A DNA stretch of 64,000 nt from Paenibacillus pasadenensis. GTDB lineage: Bacteria > Bacillota > Bacilli > Paenibacillales > Paenibacillaceae. Below are positions 25,732-41,798 of this stretch, piece after piece; position 1 is the first letter of the stretch, and every line of letters starts with the position of its first letter. The DNA lies in contig NZ_JAMBOT010000002.1 in assembly GCF_023715725.1 (NCBI RefSeq), forward strand, positions 496,001-560,000, given 5' to 3'. The notes under the pieces are model-generated. The model was not told the origin of the DNA and did no database searches. It saw only the letters and a list, made by a program, of their open reading frames with translations. The position numbers and the translations under genes are program-made.

Positions 25732-28700
25732 ATGGACAAGGAACTATGGAGTGAATCCGAAATTCAACTCCGCTGCGGCAAGCTATCCAGCCGTAAGGGG
25801 AAGGAATTGGCAGCGGAGGGGCTTGTCGCCTTACATGAATGGTCCCTGGAAGGGGATCGTCTGTCTGCCGACATTATTGGCAAAGATGCCGCGCGGGTAG
25901 AGCTGGCTTTTGGAAAACACGGACTGTCTGAGGCGAGCTGCAGCTCCTGCCCGTCACTCGGCTCCTATAATAAAAGCTGTAAACATATCGCTGCTGTCCT
26001 ATATGCCGTGAAACAGCGGCAGAAGGAAAAATCAACTGTCAACTCGCGATTGCGCGCTGCCCATAAACCGGCGTCAACTCGTACAGCGGAGCAGTTAGAG
26101 CCTGCTGTTACCAAGAATCAAACGCAGCCAGGCTCGGATGCGCTCGCCAAACTTATGGCCGCGTTTATCCGTAAGCCGCGTGCGGGTTCGTCCTTAACTC
26201 GTCCGGCGTTATTTGACCAACGCGAACCGCTGGACATGAGACTAAAGTTTCAGCCCAAAATCATGAGGGACACGCTTTTGTTTGCCGTCAGCCTCAGCGC
26301 TCATATCGAAGGAGGCTGGCAGCCCATTTTCCGCGTGAGAAGTTTTCTAGAGAGAGTAACGGAAGGGCGTCCGGCAACAATTACGCGCAAATCGGCTTTC
26401 GACCCGGAAAAACACCGGTTCAAACAAGAGACCGCCGCTTTAATCCGGCAGCTGGGAAAGATTGTTTCAACCGAAAAGCTGCTGCGCTGGGAGAATGCCG
26501 GGCTGTATAGCCAGCATCGGGAAGAACTGCTTGAAATTCCTCCGGCAGAGTGGCCGATGATTATTCAGTTGGCTGAGGTTAGTCCCGAGGCTCGATTGAG
26601 GCATGGAGAGCATGAACAGCCCTTTACTGTGCACCGGACCGGATCGATGGACTTAAGTTTTGAGCTTTCTTCCGGCTTAAACGGGGGAGGAGTTCTTTCG
26701 GCTGAAGGGCTTGGCGAATTGCTTGTGTTGGCTGCTTACGGCGCCGCGCTGCACGGCGGCAAGCTGCATGATTGCGGGAGCGAGGCATGTGAAAGACTGA
26801 CTGCATTGCAGCAGCTGTTTCGGTTGGCTCCGGATGCCAAAATCAGCCTTAACCAGGACCAGCTGGAAGAGCTGAGCCGGCATGTGCTGCCCGGGCTCGG
26901 AAGGCTGGCAAAGGTGCGGTTAAGCAGCGCAATGGCTCAGCGGATCGAGCATCCTCCACTAAAAGCAAAGCTGTATTTAGATCGGGTAAAGGACAGACTG
27001 CTGGCAGATATAGAGTTTCACTATGGGGAAGAGGTTTTTCGGCCGCTTCAGCAAGAGGAGCCGCGAACAACGGGGAAATTGCTCGTGCGCGACCGCGAGA
27101 AAGAGTATGACATTCTAGAGCTGATGAATGAAGGCCGGATGAGCATGACCGAGCGCGGCTGTTTTTTGGACAGCGAAGAGGATGAGTTTCACTTTTTATA
27201 TACGGTGCTGCCTCGTTTGGAGCGGCTTGTTCAGGTGTATGCCACAACGGCGGTAAAAACGCGGCTTCACCCTGAAGCCCAGACGCCTATTGTCCGGGTT
27301 TACCCTGACGAACGCACGGACTGGCTGGAATTTCGATTTGATTTGGATGGAGTTCCCGAATCAGAGATTCGCTCTGTGCTGCGTTCGCTGGAGGAAAAGC
27401 GGCCCTACCACCGTTTGCGCAATGGAGCGCTGCTGCCTCTGCAATCGGATGCCTATCAGGAAATGATCCGGTACATTAACGAGACAGGTTTCACCTATGC
27501 GGAAAGAACCTCGTACGGATACCGGCTGCCAGCGGCTGCGGGAGTGCCGTTGCTTGATGCAGCGGTGTCCAATCGGGTTGTTCAATCCACTGAACAAGCG
27601 AAACAGCTGCTCCAAGCTCTTAAACAGCCAGGGCATGCAAATTATCCGCTTCCGGTTGAGCTGGACCACGTGCTTCGAGATTATCAAAAGCTCGGCTATC
27701 AATGGATGAAAACATTGGCGGCTTACCGTTTCGGAGGTATTTTGGCGGATGAAATGGGATTAGGAAAAACCCTTCAAGCGTTAGCGTTTATGCTGTCCAT
27801 TCTGCCGGAAATTCGCTCCGAACGTCGGCCGGCTCTAGTGGTGTGCCCGTCATCGCTAGTGTACAACTGGGCTGCCGAGCTGGAAAAATTCGCGCCGACC
27901 CTGCGTGTTTTGATTCCGGACGGGACGAAAAAGGAGCGTTTGCACAAGCTAAAGTCCTTGCAAGAGGCGGACATCGTGGTAGCATCCTATCCGCAGCTCC
28001 GTTTGGACGGGGAGGTGTATGCGGCTCATCCTTATACTGCGCTCGTTCTGGACGAGGCTCAGACGATCAAAAACGAGTCGACGCTTACGGCCAAAGCGGT
28101 GGCTCAGGTGACGGCGGGTTACAAATTTGCTTTAACCGGTACGCCCGTTGAAAACCATGCTGCTGATCTTTGGTCGATTTTTCATGCTATTTTCCCCCGT
28201 CTTCTGGGGAGCAAAAAACAGTTTGAGGAGCTTCGGAGAGAAGAGCTGGCGCTGCGGATACGTCCTTTCCTGTTGAGAAGGCTGAAAAGCAGCGTGTTGG
28301 AGGAGCTGCCTGACAAAATTGAGACGCTGCAAAGCGCCGAGCTGCTGCCGGAGCAGAAGAAATTGTATGCCGCTTATCTGGTGCAGCTGCAGCAGGAGGC
28401 GCTGAAGCATATCGATAAAGACGAGCTGGAGCAAAACCGCATTCGAATTTTGGCGGGGATAACAAGATTGCGGCAAATTTGCGGTCATCCCGCTCTGTTT
28501 GTGGAAGATTATGCTGGAGGCTCAGCCAAGCTGGAGCAGCTGGTGGGATTAATTCAAGATGCGCTGGAGTCCGGACGCCGCCCGCTTGTATTTTCCCAAT
28601 TCACGACGATGCTTGGTTTGATTCGCCGGCGGTTGGAGGATGCAGGGCTGGCTTGTTTTCAATTGGACGGCTCGACGCCGGCCCGGGATAGAGTGCCGAT

Positions 28701-29043
28701 GTGCCGTCGTTTTAACGAGGGAGAGCGGGATGTGTTTTTGCTTTCCTTGAAAGCTGGAGGGACCGGTTTAAATTTAACGGGAGCGGACACCGTCATTTTA
28801 TATGATTTATGGTGGAATCCTGCCGTTGAGCAGCAAGCTATGGACCGTGCGCACCGGATTGGGCAGAAAAGAGTGGTGCATGTCATTCGCCTTCTTGCGA
28901 GAGGCACAATTGAGGCCAAAATGGTTCAGCTTCAGCAGCGCAAGCAAGGTTTGATGGAAGAGCTTGTCCAGCCTGGCGGTGCTGAGCCTGCGGCATTATC
29001 CGAAGAGGAGCTGCTGGATTTGCTCGGCTTGCCTGGTCATTAA
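25732..29043 (+). CDS. SWIM-domain SNF2/RapA-type DNA helicase-like ATPase
   Basis: The 1103-residue protein starts with a SWIM zinc motif (CSSCPSLGSYNKSCKHIAA, about residues 81-100), then a long SNF2-associated region, then the SNF2 motor: motif I DEMGLGKT, motif II LDEAQTIKN, motif III ALTGTPVEN, and the C-terminal lobe with FSQFTTMLG, LSLKAGGTGLNLTGAD and DRAHRIGQKR. Proteins of this layout are common in Bacillales and are thought to remodel protein-DNA or RNA polymerase complexes; the exact role is not established. ATG 25732 is preceded by GGAGGAAGGAAG. It converges with the collagen-like gene. Confidence 0.92.
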   Translation: MDKELWSESEIQLRCGKLSSRKGKELAAEGLVALHEWSLEGDRLSADIIGKDAARVELAFGKHGLSEASCSSCPSLGSYNKSCKHIAAVLYAVKQRQKEKSTVNSRLRAAHKPASTRTAEQLEPAVTKNQTQPGSDALAKLMAAFIRKPRAGSSLTRPALFDQREPLDMRLKFQPKIMRDTLLFAVSLSAHIEGGWQPIFRVRSFLERVTEGRPATITRKSAFDPEKHRFKQETAALIRQLGKIVSTEKLLRWENAGLYSQHREELLEIPPAEWPMIIQLAEVSPEARLRHGEHEQPFTVHRTGSMDLSFELSSGLNGGGVLSAEGLGELLVLAAYGAALHGGKLHDCGSEACERLTALQQLFRLAPDAKISLNQDQLEELSRHVLPGLGRLAKVRLSSAMAQRIEHPPLKAKLYLDRVKDRLLADIEFHYGEEVFRPLQQEEPRTTGKLLVRDREKEYDILELMNEGRMSMTERGCFLDSEEDEFHFLYTVLPRLERLVQVYATTAVKTRLHPEAQTPIVRVYPDERTDWLEFRFDLDGVPESEIRSVLRSLEEKRPYHRLRNGALLPLQSDAYQEMIRYINETGFTYAERTSYGYRLPAAAGVPLLDAAVSNRVVQSTEQAKQLLQALKQPGHANYPLPVELDHVLRDYQKLGYQWMKTLAAYRFGGILADEMGLGKTLQALAFMLSILPEIRSERRPALVVCPSSLVYNWAAELEKFAPTLRVLIPDGTKKERLHKLKSLQEADIVVASYPQLRLDGEVYAAHPYTALVLDEAQTIKNESTLTAKAVAQVTAGYKFALTGTPVENHAADLWSIFHAIFPRLLGSKKQFEELRREELALRIRPFLLRRLKSSVLEELPDKIETLQSAELLPEQKKLYAAYLVQLQQEALKHIDKDELEQNRIRILAGITRLRQICGHPALFVEDYAGGSAKLEQLVGLIQDALESGRRPLVFSQFTTMLGLIRRRLEDAGLACFQLDGSTPARDRVPMCRRFNEGERDVFLLSLKAGGTGLNLTGADTVILYDLWWNPAVEQQAMDRAHRIGQKRVVHVIRLLARGTIEAKMVQLQQRKQGLMEELVQPGGAEPAALSEEELLDLLGLPGH

Positions 29044-29050
29044 AAAAACA

Positions 29051-29093
29051 AAACTCCGGTTAACCGCTTGGGGAGCGGAACCGGAGTTTTTTT
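29051..29093. terminator. Bidirectional terminator between helicase and collagen-like genes
   Basis: AAACTCCGGTT pairs with AACCGGAGTTT with an inner ACCGCT/AGCGG stem, and is followed by seven T residues; A residues on the other side serve the leftward gene. Confidence 0.88.
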
Positions 29094-29101
29094 GCGCAGC
29101 A

Positions 29102-36883
<7,782 letters not shown>

Positions 36884-37080
36884 TCATTGCACATCCCCTC
36901 ATCCCGATCCGCATATGGATTAAGCAAATCGACTTCATTCGTTGTAATGGTATATGCGACATGCTGTTGTTCGTGTGAGGGAGAACTGGAATGAATCTCT
37001 TTGCAGCATGCAATTCGTCAACGATAGCTGTCATGAGTGTTTTGAAGCCGGAATACGGATAAACAGAAGGAGGGATGAGC

Positions 37081-38163
37081 TTGATTACGATCAGCCTTTG
37101 CATGATCGTTAAAAATGAGGAAGCGGTGCTTGCAAGAGTGCTGGAGTCCGTAACAGGCATTGTGGATGAGATTATTATCACCGATACGGGTTCAACGGAT
37201 CGTACCGTCGAAATTGCCAAGGCGTTCGGCGCGCGTGTGGAGCCGTTTAAATGGGTGGACGATTTTGCCGCTGCACGGAATTATTCGTTTTCCAAGGCGG
37301 CTAGCGATTACATCATGTGGCTGGATGCGGACGATTATTTAAAGCCAAAGGACATTGCAATCATCCAACAGCTCAAGCGTACCATCGATCCTTCCATTTG
37401 CCGGGTGACAATGCCATATGTGCTTAGCCGAAACGCTCAAGGAGAAGTGCTGACCAGCTTGAGGCGCAACCGGATCGTACGGCGCGACTGCGGGTTTGAA
37501 TGGATCGGGGCTGTCCACGAGTATTTGAATGCGTACGGCACTTATTTGGATAGTGAAGCAGAGGTGCAGCACGATAAAGATAAAGCATACACGGATCGCA
37601 ATTTGCGTATTTACCGGAGCCGGCAGGAAAAAGGGGAAGCGTTTAATATCCGGGACCTCTATTATTTTGCCAATGAGCTGAAGGATCACGGGGTTTACGA
37701 TGAGGCTGCGGCGCATTATGAGACGATGCTGCGGACCGGTGAGGGTTGGGTGGAGGATAATATTCAAGCCTGCTTGAAGCTGTCCACCTGTTATGAATCG
37801 CTTGGCCAGCCGGAACTTCGTGTGCAGACTGCTTTAAGAGCGCTCACCTATGATAAACCGAGGCCGGAGATTTGCTGCTCCATCGGAAATGCTTTATTTG
37901 ATGCAGGAAGTTACTCCACAGCAGCGTATTGGTACGAGCTGGCAACAACGATTGAAGCGCCGTCAACGATGGGGATGTCTGACCGTGCGGCAAGCACATG
38001 GTATCCTCATTTGCAATTATGTCTTTGTTATGACCGCTTGGGCCAGCATGTTAAAGCTCACGAACATAACGAGGAAGCGTTGAAGCTGTTTCCGGGGCAT
38101 TCCAGTATGCTGCATAACCGGAAATATTTTCAGGACGCTCACGGACTTGAGCCGTTGCACTAA
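37081..38163 (+). CDS. Family 2 glycosyltransferase with C-terminal TPR-like repeats
   Basis: The 360-residue protein begins with a GT2 fold of the SunS/TPR type: ISLCMIVKNEEAVLARVL, IVDEIIITDTGSTDRT, and the metal-binding MWLDADDYL. After about residue 190 come tetratricopeptide-like helices (YDEAAAHYETMLR and LKLSTCYESLGQPE). Start TTG 37081 has AAGGAGGG seven bases upstream; the ATG at 37075 abuts that site. It diverges from the Thr-rich collagen-like gene, so it is a candidate for glycosylating that protein; this is inference from position. No signal or membrane segment is seen. Confidence 0.87.
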   Translation: MITISLCMIVKNEEAVLARVLESVTGIVDEIIITDTGSTDRTVEIAKAFGARVEPFKWVDDFAAARNYSFSKAASDYIMWLDADDYLKPKDIAIIQQLKRTIDPSICRVTMPYVLSRNAQGEVLTSLRRNRIVRRDCGFEWIGAVHEYLNAYGTYLDSEAEVQHDKDKAYTDRNLRIYRSRQEKGEAFNIRDLYYFANELKDHGVYDEAAAHYETMLRTGEGWVEDNIQACLKLSTCYESLGQPELRVQTALRALTYDKPRPEICCSIGNALFDAGSYSTAAYWYELATTIEAPSTMGMSDRAASTWYPHLQLCLCYDRLGQHVKAHEHNEEALKLFPGHSSMLHNRKYFQDAHGLEPLH

Positions 38164-38186
38164 AGCCAACTCAATACGGACTTAAC

Positions 38187-38213
38187 GGGGGCCTGAATCG
38201 GGCCTTCTTTTTT
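38187..38213 (+). terminator. Terminator after the glycosyltransferase gene
   Basis: GGGGGCC pairs with GGGCC across TGAATC and is followed by TTCTTTTTT. Confidence 0.7.
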
Positions 38214-38344
38214 ACGTTCCAGATGTCTATGAAACCTTAATGGTTCGTTAATCGACTTCGCTATTTTAAACTGCATAAATTTTACAAATCAATATTATGA
38301 TCAAATTGTCTAGACATCAATTATACGAGGAGAGGTGTTGAATC

Positions 38345-39745
38345 ATGTTGAAAAGGTTATTCCTGTCAGTTGCTGCGTTGTTGTTGCTCCTGCCGTTTGT
38401 CTGCCAGCCGGTTAGTTATGCCGCGGGGTATTTCCCCAAGGTGATGCAAAATGATCCCCAATGGATGTATTATCGGGACGTAGCTGCACAATTTTCACCA
38501 ATCTTTTACCAAAACGTAAGAGAGAAAGGCGACAATCTGACCTCAATTAGAAAAGCGGGTCTGGACGGCATCTATGACTACCAGTTGTATGCAGACTACC
38601 CGACGGCCGCCGATTACGACGGAGACTGGAACGCCCGAAACAACTGGAATAACTTGTCTGCCTACAAGGATGCTCTTCTGCCTCTCATCTACTACGATGT
38701 CAAAGAAACTGAAACGCATTATTTCATTGGCTATTATCTGTACTATCCCAAGGACGATGACCATGATGAGGGCGGACGCCATGAAAATGATATGGAGGGC
38801 ATGCTGGTCGTTGTACGAAAGGGAAACGAGAACGGCGGATTAGGCGCACCGCAAATGGTCGTTTTGGGCGGCCATGGCAAGTTTTATCAGTCTCAAGTTC
38901 ATCCGTACGGAAGCGGTCTGCAAAACAGCAACGACGACTTCGACACTCAGGGCATTCGGATGGCCGGATCGCATCCTGAAGTTTTTGTCACTTTCAACGG
39001 CGGAAGCTGGGACTTTTTATCCGGCACCAGCAGTTCCGGGCATAATCTCATGAAATGGAACGGGGACAACACGCCTGTTGATCAGAGCTTTGGCGGGATG
39101 AGGCTTTCCTATAATGGAACGTTTAACTACTACAACAATACGACGATTCGAAATGCCAAAAACAATTTGGACTATACAAACGTAAGCTATTGGCTGCAGC
39201 CGGCTACCGAGCTTTGGTCCAAGCGAAATGAGATCGGCCCGGATAATCTGTTCAGCGAATTCGGTAAATTCAGCGGGGACGAAGGTTCGGATAATGCCGC
39301 GAACGCGCCGTGGAATTGGAGCTATCGCGACGGACAAGCAGGTATGGAAAAGGGATCGATCTTCTATGATCCGGCTCTCGTTGTTTCTTACATGGTTAGC
39401 GGCTGGGGCAATTTCTCTTACAAGTACGTATTGAGAGACGATAATAACCAGGATCTGCCGGGAGTTTACCTGTACCAGCATCCAAATGGAGAAGGCAGGA
39501 TGCAGCGCCTGACAAGCTCAGACCTAGATTTGCGCAACGGTCTTGTCGGCAACGACTCCATCACATCTGTACGGGTTGTCGGATCGATGTATCAAGCGAC
39601 AATTTATAGCGATATTCATGCAGGCGGTTCTCCATTTGGCCCTATTAAAAATTCCGATGCAGGCGGGTCTTATGTCAATCTGCATCTGAATCAGTCCGGC
39701 ATGGACAATCTGACATCATCCGTACTCGTAACTCAGGCTCCATAA
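38345..39745 (+). CDS. Secreted protein with NPP1/Vps62-like and beta-gamma-crystallin modules
   Basis: The 466-residue protein has a signal peptide ending near VSYAAG. The central part (about 50-330) resembles the NPP1/Vps62-type beta-sandwich family: HYFIGYYLYYPKDDDHDEGG then RHENDMEGMLVVVRKG, an acidic/His metal-site region like the GHRHDWE of NPP1 proteins, and MVVLGGHGKF. The C-terminal 100 residues look like a beta-gamma-crystallin Greek-key domain, with YLYQHPNGEG and the NDSITS calcium clamp, then YQATIYSDIHAGGS. A GAGGAGAGG site precedes the ATG. The role is unknown; a secreted hydrolase or cell-envelope-active protein is possible. Confidence 0.65.
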   Translation: MLKRLFLSVAALLLLLPFVCQPVSYAAGYFPKVMQNDPQWMYYRDVAAQFSPIFYQNVREKGDNLTSIRKAGLDGIYDYQLYADYPTAADYDGDWNARNNWNNLSAYKDALLPLIYYDVKETETHYFIGYYLYYPKDDDHDEGGRHENDMEGMLVVVRKGNENGGLGAPQMVVLGGHGKFYQSQVHPYGSGLQNSNDDFDTQGIRMAGSHPEVFVTFNGGSWDFLSGTSSSGHNLMKWNGDNTPVDQSFGGMRLSYNGTFNYYNNTTIRNAKNNLDYTNVSYWLQPATELWSKRNEIGPDNLFSEFGKFSGDEGSDNAANAPWNWSYRDGQAGMEKGSIFYDPALVVSYMVSGWGNFSYKYVLRDDNNQDLPGVYLYQHPNGEGRMQRLTSSDLDLRNGLVGNDSITSVRVVGSMYQATIYSDIHAGGSPFGPIKNSDAGGSYVNLHLNQSGMDNLTSSVLVTQAP

Positions 39746-39793
39746 CAGGCGGCATTGGACTTTGTAACCGCCGTTAACTGAATAGGTTTGGAG

Positions 39794-39836
39794 GAAGTGC
39801 CGAAATTCCCGCTTTGGGTATTTCCGGCACTTCTTT
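39794..39836 (+). terminator. Terminator after the crystallin-domain protein gene
   Basis: GAAGTGCCGAAAT pairs with ATTTCCGGCACTTC across a 13-base loop and is followed by TTTAATG. Confidence 0.75.
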
Positions 39837-40002
39837 AATGCTAAATGAATAACAACATTTGGTTAGAGCTTTCTCATCATTTTCTCACAAAGTATCATAA
39901 TTCCAGTCTCATAGCGGCTTCAGGCTCTTCGTGGAAAATAATAGGCTGTTTCAAATCTGTTAAGCTTGGTACCAGACAAACCCAAGGAGGATACTACCAA
40001 CG

Positions 40003-40752
40003 ATGAACAACAACTGGGTTACAAAAAAATGGCTTGGAGTCACTTTAAGCGCAACAATCGGCTTAAGCGCATTAGGCGCAGTCTGGGTCCCGGCTTCTAA
40101 TACGGCCTATGCCGCTGTCTCTTACAATACGACAATTACATATGGAGTCAATTTGCGGGACAAGCCAGGCTCAAGCGGTGATATTCTACGTATGCTGAAA
40201 AAGGGAGAGAAGGTAGCGGTTGTTAATGAGGCAGGCAGCGGCTGGCTGCAGGTGCAAACCGCTAAAGGGGAAAAGGGGTTTATTTCCTCAGCTGACAAAT
40301 ATTCTTCCTATCAAGACGGTGGGCAATCCGGCGGCGGAGAAGGTTCGGGTGAAGAAGAGAACAGCTCCAAGCGCAGCCAGGTCATTTCTTTGGCTAAAAG
40401 TTACATGGGGCGAGTGACGTATGATTTCGGTACCCGTAATCCGTCCAAGCTTATTTTCGATTGCTCCTCATTCACCCAATTCATTTACGAAAAGGTCGGG
40501 GTTGACCTGAAATGGGGGACAAGCTCTCAGAAAAGCCAGGGCAAAGCGGTAAGCCGTGCCAACCTGAAAACCGGAGACCTGATCTTCTTCGATACGATTG
40601 GAAGCAATAACCGCGTCATTAATCATGTAGGCATCTATATGGGAAATGGACAATTCATTCATAACGCCCCTTCGGCGGACGGAGTTCTGATTAGCCCGCT
40701 CGATAGCGGTTATTGGAAAGACCGCTACGTATCTGCTAGAAGCGTTTTTTAA
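40003..40752 (+). CDS. Secreted SH3b-NlpC/P60 peptidoglycan hydrolase
   Basis: The 249-residue protein has a signal peptide (cleavage near AYAAVS), a bacterial SH3 domain (VNLRDKPGSSGDILRMLKKG, about 48-100), a Gly/Ser/Glu linker, and a C-terminal NlpC/P60 domain. Catalytic Cys lies in FDCSSFTQFIY, His in INHVGIYMG, and the third polar residue in GQFIHNAP. It should be a D,L-endopeptidase cutting peptidoglycan stem peptides outside the cell. AAGGAGG precedes the ATG. It has its own terminator. Confidence 0.93.
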   Translation: MNNNWVTKKWLGVTLSATIGLSALGAVWVPASNTAYAAVSYNTTITYGVNLRDKPGSSGDILRMLKKGEKVAVVNEAGSGWLQVQTAKGEKGFISSADKYSSYQDGGQSGGGEGSGEEENSSKRSQVISLAKSYMGRVTYDFGTRNPSKLIFDCSSFTQFIYEKVGVDLKWGTSSQKSQGKAVSRANLKTGDLIFFDTIGSNNRVINHVGIYMGNGQFIHNAPSADGVLISPLDSGYWKDRYVSARSVF

Positions 40753-40770
40753 TAGTTCTTATTGCATTAA

Positions 40771-40815
40771 ACAGCCCCGTCTTTCGGCGTATGCCGGAGA
40801 GCGGGGCTGTTTTTC
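40771..40815. terminator. Bidirectional terminator between NlpC/P60 and barstar genes
   Basis: ACAGCCCCG pairs with CGGGGCTGT, with an inner TTCGGCG region and five following T residues. Confidence 0.83.
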
Positions 40816-40816
40816 G

Positions 40817-41095
40817 CTATTCTTCCGAGATTATAGAAAAATCTTTGTGTTCATTCTGAAAATCGAGCAGCAGCTGCAGGAGCGCCTCCGCGTTTTGGCT
40901 GCCCAGCTTTGACCTGCTCTCCGCGTAATGGACCCAGCGTATTGCCAGTGGCGGGTTCCAGCAGTCCTCCAGGCAATCCCATAAAGCATCCAGGTTGCGG
41001 CCGTAATAGTCCGGAAAGGCTAGTTCCTTCGCCAGTAGATTGTGAATGGCTTCCGCCGAATCTAGCTTTGATCCGTCGAGAAGGATTTCTCTCAT
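40817..41095 (-). CDS. Barstar-family ribonuclease inhibitor
   Basis: The 92-residue protein aligns along its length with barstar: MREILLDGSKL at the start, FPDYYGRNLDALWDCLED, which holds the barnase-facing Tyr, Asn, Asp, Trp and Asp residues, and a C-terminal helix with ISEE. It would stay in the cytoplasm and block the active site of the neighbouring ribonuclease. ATG 41095 matches the barstar start; an upstream in-frame ATG at 41119 would add eight residues. It lies 82 bases after the barnase gene on the same strand. Confidence 0.92.
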   Translation of the reverse strand: MREILLDGSKLDSAEAIHNLLAKELAFPDYYGRNLDALWDCLEDCWNPPLAIRWVHYAESRSKLGSQNAEALLQLLLDFQNEHKDFSIISEE

Positions 41096-41177
41096 TCCGA
41101 TTCGCCTGCCTTCATTCATGAGTAAGAGCGAAAACCAAAGGACCTGCCGGGAGGTTTCCCAGATTATTCTATCATGG

Positions 41178-41621
41178 TCAATTCCATTTGGTGAAGGTCA
41201 CGTAATGGTCATCTGTCGTGTAGTAAAGTCCATCGTTGGAATAAAGGACGCGGTACGGGCCGCGGAATCCCGACTCGTAATAGGCGTCCGCCTCGCGCCA
41301 GGTGCGCCCGCTTTTTTTCGGAAGCTTGCCCTCGCGGTTTTGGAAGACGTCTCCGCCAATGCTGTAACCCGGAGCAACCTCCGCCAAATTGCCTTGATTG
41401 GCTACCCAGCCAGCGGCATAAGCTTCACTTTTGGTCATAAAGTTTGGGGGAAGCTCGCCGTTTGTTTTCAGATAATGAATAATTCCGGCGTAATCGGTTA
41501 TTGCCGCTGCATTAGCTGCCGCTGTTGGCACCGGAGACACTCCGAGCGGCTGCGCGCTGCCCAGCACAAGCGCGAACACCAATGCAAGGCCGGCAAATAA
41601 TCTTAAAGCTGCTTTCATCAT
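41178..41621 (-). CDS. Secreted barnase-type guanyl-specific ribonuclease
   Basis: The 147-residue precursor has a signal peptide and short pro-region (LVFALVLGSAQP to AANAA), then a mature domain very like barnase: DYAGIIHYLKTNGELP, GWVANQGNLAEVAPG and IGGDVFQNREGKLP. The catalytic residues are all present: Glu in TWREADAYY, Arg in YRVLYSNDG and His in TDDHYVTFTKWN. It should cleave RNA outside the cell. AGGAGG stands six bases before the ATG, and an extended -10 promoter is upstream. The adjacent barstar protects the producer. Confidence 0.95.
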   Translation of the reverse strand: MMKAALRLFAGLALVFALVLGSAQPLGVSPVPTAAANAAAITDYAGIIHYLKTNGELPPNFMTKSEAYAAGWVANQGNLAEVAPGYSIGGDVFQNREGKLPKKSGRTWREADAYYESGFRGPYRVLYSNDGLYYTTDDHYVTFTKWN

Positions 41622-41662
41622 TTCATTCCTCCTAACAAGATTTGGATAACGGCATGCTCTGG

Positions 41663-41671
41663 ATTATACCA
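41663..41671 (-). promoter_or_regulatory. Extended -10 promoter of the barnase gene
   Basis: On the minus strand the sequence TGGTATAAT gives a perfect -10 hexamer with the TGN extension, 41 bases before the start codon. The -35 region is poor, as is usual for extended -10 promoters. Confidence 0.6.
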
Positions 41672-41798
41672 TCATTTTCTATATATAGTGATATACGGAT
41701 TGTCGCGTAACATTTATACACAATGTAAAAACGAGAACTGGAGAAATACGGTTACTGAGCTATAATGAGTGTACGATGTTGGAGAAAGGACGAATGAT

